Assembly (NCBI GenBank): GCA_000469685.2 | Contig: LS997565.1 | Coordinates: 43,050,666-43,114,665, forward strand | Direction of reading: 5' to 3' | DNA from: Haemonchus contortus | Taxonomy: Eukaryota; Nematoda; Chromadorea; Rhabditida; Trichostrongylidae | Length of the DNA: 64,000 bases | Shown: piece by piece, positions 55,931 through 64,000 of the stretch | How the letters are laid out: every line of letters starts with the position of its first letter | How positions within the stretch are numbered: the first letter of the stretch is position 1 | Notes under the pieces: model-generated | Seen by the model: the letters and a program-made list of their open reading frames with translations, nothing else | Databases searched by the model: none | Told to the model about the DNA's origin: nothing | Position numbers and translations under genes: made by a program

Positions 55931-56644
55931 ACTGCCAAGGAACTGAATCCCTGCCAAATTATGGGGGGTGATCCGCTCTCAGCTGAGTGGCATAGGTGCA
56001 CACACTACATGACCGGTTATGGATCAGCTTCCAGTGGAATTTCGCCAGGCGTCCCTACATTGAAGATGGCTAATCAGTGACAAATTTGTACGAGGAACTG
56101 AAAGCAGAGGTTTGTAGTACAGTCGCTACAAGTTTGTCGAACACATCTCCGATAAGAAAGCTAATGTTTCATACAGTGTTCGGGAAACTGTCATTTTTTT
56201 CGAAGCCGGGGCCATCGACATCAAGGGCCTGGGCGAAAAAGTGAATGTGCTTGCGTGGCTGCATTTCACGAGTGTAATTAGTTCAGGGGACTTAATTACA
56301 TGGGTGAGAAGCTAATTTATTTCTATTCTCATAGATACTGCGGTAAATTCATTCAGTTTAATTCTTACTTACTTTCTGGCTAAACAAGAAATCGAGACGT
56401 TTTTCTGATTTCATTGAAAACCGTATAAATTTCGCCGAAAACACTACTACTGATGCGTTAGAATCTCAAATATTCTAGAGACATCGTTTATACTTCGCGA
56501 TTAGTGTAATTCAAGTTTTTTTTGAAGGCCTGAATCTACCAAGTAAGGCGCTCTCCAAAAAGCAAAGGTAATTCTACCTGAGCCACCTTCTTTCAAACGC
56601 ATTGCATTTAGTCGAATGCATATTCAGCATCCTTGACATTTTTC

Positions 56645-56690
56645 TAGCGATTCAATGCATGGCGCATCCGGAGAAAACGAAAACATGGTG
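56645..56690 (+). mobile_element. SINE tail fragment
   Basis: gcgattcaatgcatggcgcatcc matches the conserved tail core only. Confidence 0.4.
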
Positions 56691-56825
56691 ACTCTTGGGC
56701 CCGAATATTCGCTAAGATTTTCAAACATTTTTTCAACAACCCTAGTTTTCATACATATTACTGTGTGCTAGAGCTGATAACTCGTAGACAGGCACGGTGT
56801 CAAAGGGTATCGCTATGGATCGAAT

Positions 56826-56900
56826 GTGCCATCGCCATTCTTAATGAAGTTAATTACATGGCGCATTCGAAATTGGGATCGATTGGCACTGAACGCTTAC
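56826..56900 (+). mobile_element. SINE tail fragment
   Basis: cgccattcttaatgaagtt, then atggcgcattcgaaattggg, then atcgattggcactgaacgct match the last 75 bases of the SINE with moderate divergence. The body is missing. Confidence 0.6.
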
Positions 56901-57499
56901 CCTCCGAACGAACCTCGTTTGCATATTTCGAAGAGTTGACAAAGGCGAGAACAAAAACGCGACAATCAATAGTTTTGAACTGCTAGCAGCTGCTAATTTT
57001 CGAGAATAAACCTACCTGCTTGAGGGTGATGAAAAAACCCTTGAACTGACTCTCTACATCATTCTGGAGTAAATAATTAATAAATGGTGGCAGTGTTGAT
57101 GGTATCCGTCAGTGCAACAAAATTTTCTAGTTCTTGTCAGTTCGCACGCAGCATCGTTTCAGTACTTTTCTGATAAGATAGACCAAATGAATTTGCAGTA
57201 GTCCACGGCTTCACCATGGATTAGAGCAAATCTTTTACTATGTCAATGAGGCCCTTTCGGGATTAAAAATTCACTTCGTAGGTCAGCAATTTACTTGTCA
57301 AACGTTTAAAATAAGAATAACTTCGAATTTTTTGATCCTGGTAAACGCAATCCTTCTGTAAGTTGGTCATTTTTTTACTTATTCTACTCATAAGTTCTTA
57401 TTTCTTCCGTTATGATGGTAGAAATGATGTTTTAGCGCGTTTTGTCCGATGACCTCATTATATTGACGCGTGAATCGCACCACACGTATTTTTACCCTG

Positions 57500-57512
57500 T
57501 TATTTGCTGGAT
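57500..57512. repeat. Target-site duplication, left copy
   Basis: A 13-bp direct repeat ttatttgctggat identical to 57807-57819, flanking the SINE. It shows target-primed retrotransposition and a fairly recent insertion. Confidence 0.9.
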
Positions 57513-57806
57513 AGGGGCGGAGGTGGTGTAGTGGCAAGTGGCGCACTAGATCACACGCACGGTCAGGGGTTCGAATCCCGGATCGATGCCCGCCTAGGCC
57601 AACCAAGCCTTCCATCCCTCCGGGGTCGGTGAATTGGTACCAGACTCGTCTGGGAGGATAAAAGCACTGACTTGTACATCGGCTGGCCACCGCAAGTCAT
57701 TGTATAGGCCACATACGCACTCATTACGCCACTACGATTCTAAATGGGAGTCGAGTGCGGGGGCGCATCCTTCAGACGGGATTGATTAACGCCAGAAACT
57801 TTAACT
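57513..57806 (+). mobile_element. tRNA-derived SINE, near-complete reference copy
   Basis: Best copy of the dispersed SINE. A 13-bp direct repeat, ttatttgctggat, lies at 57500-57512 and again at 57807-57819; this is a target-site duplication and fixes the element at 294 bp. The head holds a consensus pol III A box tggtgtagtgg (57524-57534) and a perfect B box ggttcgaatcc (57568-57578), 44 nt apart as in a tRNA. The tRNA-like part ends near gcccgcct. A tRNA-unrelated body follows with the landmarks gactcgtctgggaggataaa and gcaagtcattgtataggcc, then a tail ggcgcatcc..gacgggattga and actttaac. The 3' end is not poly(A), so it probably borrows a LINE tail. Confidence 0.93.
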
Positions 57807-57819
57807 TTATTTGCTGGAT
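57807..57819. repeat. Target-site duplication, right copy
   Basis: Right-hand partner of the 13-bp duplication at 57500-57512, with no mismatches. Confidence 0.9.
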
Positions 57820-58013
57820 GTTCACATGCAAGTTCAAAAATACTGAATGAAAAATTAAGGGTTTGAAAAATCAAGTCGGAATTATTCGAAGATATTATTT
57901 ATAGCATCGAGATTCATTTTTTTAACTGATCCCAAAATTTTAGTAAGTTTTTAGTTTCGAACCTAGTCAAATTCAACACGAATTTATCCAACAAAGCCGT
58001 CTATGCAATTCCG

Positions 58014-58310
58014 TGGGCAGGGCTAGAGTCAGTAAAAGGCGTAGTTCACGAGAATTTCGAAGTACCTTTTCCTTGGAAAGCGCATGTGCTTGTGATGGAA
58101 AGTACATCAGTGCCGAAAAGGCGTGAAATTCCGCACAGTTAGCGGGATATAAGGGTTCTTTAAAGTAGTGAAAGTTGAGGTTTTAAAAGATTACCATGAA
58201 GGAAATGGCATAGATGGAGTATTTGGACGAGATTTCAGTCTCTGCAATTGCGTAAAGAGCTGATCACATTTAGCCAAAATGTCCGGAACTGCCTTCCATA
58301 GCTGTTGTAT
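58014..58310 (+). repeat. Dispersed repeat family 2, copy B
   Basis: Partner of the copy at 27705-28005, in the same orientation; the most similar block is ggagtatttggacgagattt. It sits between two SINE copies. Its nature (SINE, MITE or other) cannot be decided from two copies; no terminal inverted repeats or target duplications were seen. Confidence 0.75.
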
Positions 58311-58395
58311 ATTTTTCTCCTAAGCTCTGCTTGCTCAGGTAGATAAGAAGATGTGAGTTTATTCGGATAGTCTCACTATGAAGAACGAAAGGTTG

Positions 58396-58632
58396 AAGTC
58401 TCTTGGGTTGATATATCCGTCTGAGAGATACGCCCCGCATTCGACTTCCACTCACATCAGTAGTGGCGTTTTGAATGCGTATGTGGCCCATACAATGACT
58501 TGCGGTGGCCATTCAATGTGCAAGTCAAAGCTTTTATCCTCCCAGACAAGTCTCGGACCAAACGAACGACCTTGGAGGAATGGAAGGCTTGATTGGCTTA
58601 GGCGGATATCGATCCGGAACTCGAACCGGTTA
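58396..58632 (-). mobile_element. tRNA-derived SINE copy, minus strand, 5'-truncated
   Basis: Reverse-strand tail (cgccccgcattcgacttcc), body (tacaatgacttgcggtggcc, cctcccagacaagtctcgg) and B box (ggttcgagttccgg) are present. The sequence stops right after the B box and lacks the A box, as expected from incomplete reverse transcription. Confidence 0.88.
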
Positions 58633-60104
58633 AAAGGTGGCAAAAACTCCACAAAATATTGGAGCTTGGAGCCTAGATTGAATAAATTTGTAAATAGATG
58701 AATATAAACTATTCATGTTCCACATCCAATTATAAATGAATGTAAATTATTAGAAAGAATAAATCTATAAATCCCAGTCCTCATCTAGTTTGAAAAGCTA
58801 AATTAAACCCTAGCAGATCTCCGATTTCAGAACACAATGGCGCTGTAATATGATTCATAGCGAGGTTTTTTAACGTAAAAATGTCGCCGTTGCTCATGCG
58901 CTCATTGAAACGGGCGACATTGCTTTCTCCCACAGTTCTCTTTCACTGAAATTTCTAGCACTTACTGAACCCCGATTTCTAGAACGTTCTGGCAGCTTGT
59001 GTTGGTTGACAACTATTCCTGAGGTGGGTTCAAAAGAGTTAGAACGATTGTGACTGACTGGGAGACTTTGTTGAGGGCATTTCCTCATTCTACAGACTTT
59101 TTAGAGAGATTCTATCAATTCTTGTACTACTATTATTTTAGTATCCGGCAATTTTCGTTTTCTTTGTGTGAGGGAAAGACGTAACTCCGTTCCTCACTAC
59201 CGAAATCTTTCCTGCAATTCGGTAATGCCCCGGTACGGTAGTAATCGCTGGGGCCTTCAATTCGGAAGTGTTTTTTTCATGAAGTATCCCCCGACAGCAA
59301 GTAATAATCACACGTTGTTTCAGTTGAGTACATTTGCCAGTAGTTCATTTCCTTCCCACACACCAGCACTCGGTGGCACTCACCCTTACTCAACTTTAAC
59401 CAATACGCTGGAAATCTGTTTTTAATTTCACTTTCATCCAATCCCATGGCTATGAATTGGCTCCCATGTAATAATGGCAGCCAGATGAGCTCTGACGATT
59501 CCTGCCCCTCATGTTTCCCACATGAAATCTGCAATGAAGTCGTTTTTAAGCCCGTCAAAACCAAGGACGCTTCAGCACGCATTTCTGGCCTCATTCACAT
59601 TGTTCATATTGAATTCTATCAGCCATGAAATTTGGCTAGAGGGGGGGAGGGGAGGGAGGGGTTCAAACCGTTTGGACACACCATGGCTCATTAGATATCG
59701 CAATGTATCATATGTTACTACAACATACAACATGCACGGAACATTGAATACATACATTACAATTACTGACATCATAAATGATATATTTGAAGCAATAGGT
59801 CATACTGTGCTTAGGATAGACCCTCATTTAAGACATTCAGCTCAGTAAGAATAATAAACTGACTATTATGTTATATCGCGATATGATATTCTAATAATGA
59901 TATAATTTGAAATAACGTGATAACATATCATAGGCATAATGAATAATGATAATGATAATAACAATGAAGTTTCTGATTCATAGAATCGATACTAGTTCAT
60001 CCGAGACTGCCAGAGAGGTTAACAGTCATCTGATTGAGAGAGCTCACCCCGCAGGCTAGTGAACGGAGGTGCGGAGGAACAGATTTGTAGCGATATTCCG
60101 ACTT
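58633..60104. other. Intergenic, no gene recognised
   Basis: Holds a G-rich run at 59639-59660 and an AT-rich tract at 59860-59970 with gataatgataat repeats. Overlapping opposite-strand frames at 59277-59848 have no domain. Confidence 0.4.
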
Positions 60105-60300
60105 CCGCTGCCGGCCGTCCTGGCGTTCGTTTGACGTCCCGAGGCATCCATTCGGTAACCGCCCTGGTCCAACGGTCATCACTGTATCCCATGACGTGGT
60201 CGGCCCAACTGATTTGTGATTCATTGGCGTAAGCTACCGAATCCTTCATCTCCGTTCGTTGACGGAGCTCAAACCAGGATTTAATCGCTCTTGATGTATT
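60105..60300 (-). pseudogene. LINE fragment: C-terminal end of a non-LTR reverse-transcriptase polyprotein
   Basis: The minus strand encodes ELRQRTEMKDSVAYANES, then ISWADHVMGYSDDRWTRAV, then TEWMPRDVKRTPGRPA. This is the pattern (I.WA.HVMR..D.RWTRAV..W.PRD.KR..GRP) of the region after the polymerase domain in the many endonuclease-reverse transcriptase ORFs of nematode and other animal genomes. The catalytic reverse-transcriptase motifs are absent, and the family's expected TRWSD after GRP is lost by a frame change. The part upstream (60301-60474) is AT-rich and reads as a hydrophobic, unrelated stretch. A dead 5'-truncated insertion. Confidence 0.75.
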
Positions 60301-60474
60301 AGGAAAATATTGTAGGAATATAACAGTAATGTAATAGTACAATAATAATGGTAATAATATTAGAAATTTTATTGAAAACGTATCGTTATTATTGTCGGAA
60401 ACGCGAAGATTCAGTGTGATACTTACCACTGTAATTATTATAATCGTCTTGGAGGTTTTCAAAAATGGGCGCAA

Positions 60475-61750
60475 AAAGGCGTGGGGTAGGGTTTACATGG
60501 CTTAAACTTGAGAAAAACCCTGGCTTCTTGGAAACACTTCAGAAAGTGAATGTTCATTGGATAAAAATCTGGTACAATCTCTATTTACTTGTTACACATT
60601 TGAGAGTACACGTGTTTCCTTCGATCATATGTTTAAACTACTGGGAGATGTTCATTGGTGCTATTGAAAGTCTGAAGGAAGCTCTGCCTGCCAATCGTTC
60701 ATTCGTTGATTCACAATTCCTCCAAGGACAGCTGTACTTCATTTTGGAGCACCATGTGCTTCGTTAGTATAGTAGGCACCTGCACCAAGGCTTGGGTGAA
60801 CTTCTTCACATTTCGTTAATCTAATCTTTGTAATTTGGTGGCCAATTCCTGACGGATCATTTCCTACACCCAAACCCTCCGGTACACCCCTCCCTGCCAG
60901 GGTTTTGCCCTTTTCCATCAATAAACTCGACTTCCACTCAACCACCCAGTTTGATTACTATAGCCAATTTCGTCAAAATTAAGTAGGGCCACTAAACCGA
61001 ATATGCCTGAGACCTTTTTTATCGCCATACTGATCAGTATCGCAGTCATGGATGTTCATCCCGGCCTTTTTGATTGGCTTTCCCATGGCTTTCCTGTTTC
61101 ATTCCCTTTATTAATGCTGCCTTTTACGATCTCATATTTAGTGTGAATTCGGTGTTGTAATTCTGGAAATTCTCACATGATAATTTAGTTTTCTTTCTGG
61201 ACCTTATGAATCTGCATGGACTGTATTTCGATTATTTTGGCAGTTTTTTGGCTTGTTTATATTTTGGTTGCTGTCCTAAGTGCGAACCGAAAAACATAGC
61301 GCGTTTAAAACTTGTAACAGTCTCCCCATAATTCCGCCTCAATGACACAGTCGCACGATGTCACTGTTACGTGTTGCCGACGCCGAGTATAAATGGAACC
61401 AGCTCAACGGAGTTTGTTTACCCATATAAGTGGGCGTAAAAGTAGGGGGACCACTACCATTAGCGCTCTTTCCGAACCCCTTGTGTCCCATTCAGACTGC
61501 GAAGCGATCATGAAGGATTCTCTGGATTTGCCTCTGTAACTAGGGCTTCTTCCCTTTCAGTTGCTCGAGGGCTGCTGCATTTTGTCGGTTATACTTTGTC
61601 TCGCCCTGAAGCGAGTCATGAAACTCAGAGGAATTGTACTCTCTTTACTGATTAGGATTCCGAAAGTACGATCCTAGTGAAACGAAGAGGTTTTCGTCTC
61701 GATGGCGTGCTTTTGTGCATTTCAGAGATTTGCCATGAATTTTCGGGACT
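60475..61750. other. Intergenic, no gene recognised
   Basis: A 100-codon plus-strand frame (60465-60767) is ATG-started but carries no recognisable motif. TATA-like sequences lie near 61388. Confidence 0.35.
61388..61393 (+). promoter_or_regulatory. TATA-like element
   Basis: gagtataaatgg lies after a locally GC-rich stretch (cgttgccgacgccgag-like). A second TATA-like sequence, catataagtgggcg, follows about 35 bases later. No confident coding exon follows within 300 bases, so the call rests on the motif only. Confidence 0.2.
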
Positions 61751-62075
61751 GCAAGTGAAGCAGTGGCAAGTGGCGCACGATTGAACACGCATGGTCCGAG
61801 TTCGACTCTTAGCGGGACATCCATCGAGCTTAATCGGGCCCAGACATATTGGAGGCTTGGACAGATAACACAACCCAATCAAGTCTACAGTACCCACGGG
61901 TCTACTTGATTGGTATCAGGCTCGTCTGGGAAGATAAAAGCGCTGAGTTCTATTTCTTCCGGCCACCGCAAGTCATTGTATAGGCGCTTTCATAGCGCCA
62001 CTACGATTCTGAATGAAAGTTGAATGCGTGGCGCATTCCGAAATAGGATTGATCAACGTCGAAAGACATTATCCT
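61751..62075 (+). mobile_element. tRNA-derived SINE copy with internal rearrangement
   Basis: The head has gaagcagtggcaagtggcgc and a damaged B box (gagttcgactctt). About 50 extra or rearranged bases follow, then gctcgtctgggaagataaa, gcaagtcattgtatagg and the tail ggcgcattcc..aggattgatcaacg. Longer than the reference by about 30 bases. Confidence 0.85.
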
Positions 62076-64000
62076 TCGCGATGCTTCCGTTCTGTTTATT
62101 CTCATTCAAGCGACTCCAAAGTGAAAATGACTTTCTTGGATTCGTTTCCTTGACGAAAGCTCTTCCCTCTCCTCTCTAGAGATCAGAGTTTGGTAAAGCT
62201 TCAAGGGATTGACTACTGAAGGGTAACTGTTGTTCTCTCAGGTTCTATCTGTCCTGATGACGTCAATTTCTGCTTGACAAACACACTACTCAGTCACTGA
62301 CGTATGTTCGACCTTTTTTTCGTCCCTCACTGAGAATACACGTACACCACTCGTGCACAGCTTTACAAGCGGTCTCAAATTAATGGATTTGGTTCAGGCT
62401 CAGGGTGAGCCATGAATAACTTCATTAATTTATCAACTCAGTCATCCTAGACTACTTGGAGCTGGAAGTCCAGACAATAGGTCCACTTTCTGACGAGGAG
62501 TCCTTAAGATTCCCAGAATTGTAAACTAGGTGATAAGTGATGACACACATACAACCATACAGCTTTCCTGGTGCTTCAGTTGATGGGCCTTTGCCAAAAT
62601 GTGGCAAAACATAGCTCTGAATAGCTGTTATATGGGCTGTTACCAAGTACTACTTACTTGACCGGTCGTTATTCTCGAAAACGCCCATTCTTGGTAGGAA
62701 GAATTATTGAGCTTCTGACCATTTGAAGCGAACCATTAACTCAACGCAAAAATAACGAGCATGTACTTTGCAAAGTATGATTTGGCATTCTGCCAGTCAT
62801 TAACCGTAGAAGACAAATCACCTATTGTAGGTACCGTAATCCCCTATTCTATGCTACCTCGTTGGTGTTGCAGTTCATTCGAAGGTGATTTATTCGCAGT
62901 AGAGAAATGTATTGGTTCATGCACAGCTGTCAGAGTATGACTAATGGCCATCGGCTCCTGATTTCGTTTCCCTCGAAATTACCATTGGATTGTAGCCGGA
63001 GTCCCTCGCACTTAGTCAGTACGGAAATCAATCATTTTCCCAGATGATGACGTCATAACTAGTTGTTATTCAATCATTTCCCAGTTATAAATGCCGTCGA
63101 GTGCATTTCCAGGGTGACGGCAGTGGAGTAGTTGCGGCAGGGAGGGCAGAGGGAGGGAGGAAAGGGCGACAAGGAGCAGAAGCTTAGTCGGTCATTCCTC
63201 ATTGGGGCCGTCCCGTCGCAACTGATCGATCCAGACTTTAAGCGGCCCACGGGCCATTTCCGTCACATGAAAACCACCCTCACACATTTTGTTCACGCCT
63301 TGCCTCCCACGTTGGGTAATCCCACTTTCCGACATATTTCATTTCTTATTTAGTCGATTTGTATGGGCCATATCACGCATATCGCTCGAGAATTCGCCAG
63401 GAAGTAATTCCTGAGTAAACTCCTCGTTCAAGTAGTAGAATCTCAGATTACGAAGGTTCAAATCTTCCTTGGAGGTCCATTTATCTTACCCCGTCGGAAG
63501 TCTTTATTTCTTCACTTTCTTTTCTTTCATTCCAGTTAATTTCCTTTTCGAGTGCTGCGTGCCTGTGGAGCATTTCGAGTCCCAGAAGACTTCTCGAGCT
63601 GAATTTCTCCTAAGAAACTCTTCATCCACCGATTTACACGACAAAACTTTCTGAGAAAATTCACCTTAACATCAAAGTCCCTTTCTTCTTGACATTCGCT
63701 GATGGCTTTCCCTCAACACCTTCCGTTATCCTCAGGAACTCTCGTTTCTCGTTTCTTGTCATCCGCCTTTTCTCAATAAAGCCGATAAGATGGAGCTTTT
63801 TTGCTTCACCTCTGGAGAACTCATCAAACGTCCAAGTGATGGACATCGTGATTGAAGTATGTAGGCGTTCGTGCCTCTTAGGTGTGGAGGATAGAAGAAA
63901 TTGAAAATTGGTAAAACTGGGAAGTTTGATGGCAGAAATGGCGATTATAGATAGTTTCTAGCGGTAGCTTCGCTAATTCTTGATTATCAAGTTGTCTTTC
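62076..64000. other. Right-edge region, possible start of an unseen gene
   Basis: Contains the CRE/TATA pair and several plus-strand frames under 75 codons, none recognisable. Confidence 0.35.
63048..63091 (+). promoter_or_regulatory. Possible promoter: CRE palindrome plus TATA box
   Basis: A full bZIP/CRE site tgacgtca lies at 63048-63055 and tataaat begins at 63086, an upstream-element-to-TATA spacing typical of pol II promoters. Downstream comes a purine-rich leader and an ATG-opened frame of 73 codons (63132-63353) without a recognisable domain. A gene reading out of the right edge is possible but unproven. Confidence 0.3.

Larger units (their letters stand above)
55301..57499. other. 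Intergenic with SINE debris
   Basis: Apart from three SINE tail pieces nothing was identified. The 103-codon frame at 55769-56080 has no recognisable domain. Confidence 0.4.

Noticed and set aside
57514..57600. Functional tRNA genes at the SINE heads
   Set aside because: The A and B boxes are good, but the acceptor and anticodon stems are poor, and the same head is attached to the same body and tail at many sites, so these are SINEs.
60301..60474. Membrane protein fused to the LINE tail
   Set aside because: The hydrophobic N-terminal part is the translation of an AT-rich tract; only the part from ELRQR on matches a family.

Overview
This window looks like a repeat-rich piece of an animal nuclear genome, most probably a nematode. 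I find one convincing protein-coding gene. The evidence for eukaryotic DNA is a GT-AG intron-split gene with phase-consistent exons, many copies of a SINE with tRNA-type pol III A and B boxes, a mariner (D,D34D) transposon relic and a fragment of a non-LTR reverse-transcriptase polyprotein. The nematode assignment is inference: one intron is only 48 bp, a strong splice acceptor abuts a candidate start codon (as in SL trans-splicing), and the LINE tail resembles those common in nematode genomes. Arthropod or other invertebrate origin is not excluded. No prokaryotic operons, CRISPR arrays or rRNA genes were seen.

Layout. 1-36.4 kb is a gene desert. It holds SINE copies (986, 5320, 6631, 8688, 23431, 33006 and 34203), a tRNA-like relic near 6.0 kb, an 18.2 kb hairpin, an old tandem repeat of about 175 bp (24.77-25.45 kb), one member of a second dispersed family (27.7 kb) and a GC-box-rich 127-bp minisatellite (30.49-31.85 kb) ending in an (ACAG)n tract. 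36.4-41.2 kb on the minus strand is a bifunctional 6-phosphofructo-2-kinase/fructose-2,6-bisphosphatase gene. Eleven exons were reconstructed; every junction keeps frame and both catalytic halves are intact. 41.2-64 kb is again repeat-dominated: an 893-bp mariner deletion derivative with perfect 30-bp inverted repeats and a TA duplication (44.81-45.70 kb), more SINEs (including one at 57.5 kb with a perfect 13-bp target-site duplication), a second copy of the dispersed family (58.0 kb), opposed SINE tails forming a perfect hairpin (55.23 kb), a LINE fragment (60.1 kb) and possible promoter-like elements near 61.4 and 63.05 kb.

Function. The single gene would set fructose-2,6-bisphosphate levels and so control glycolysis against gluconeogenesis. 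Everything else supported is mobile, repetitive or unassigned. Short ORFs elsewhere have no recognisable domains and were left out.
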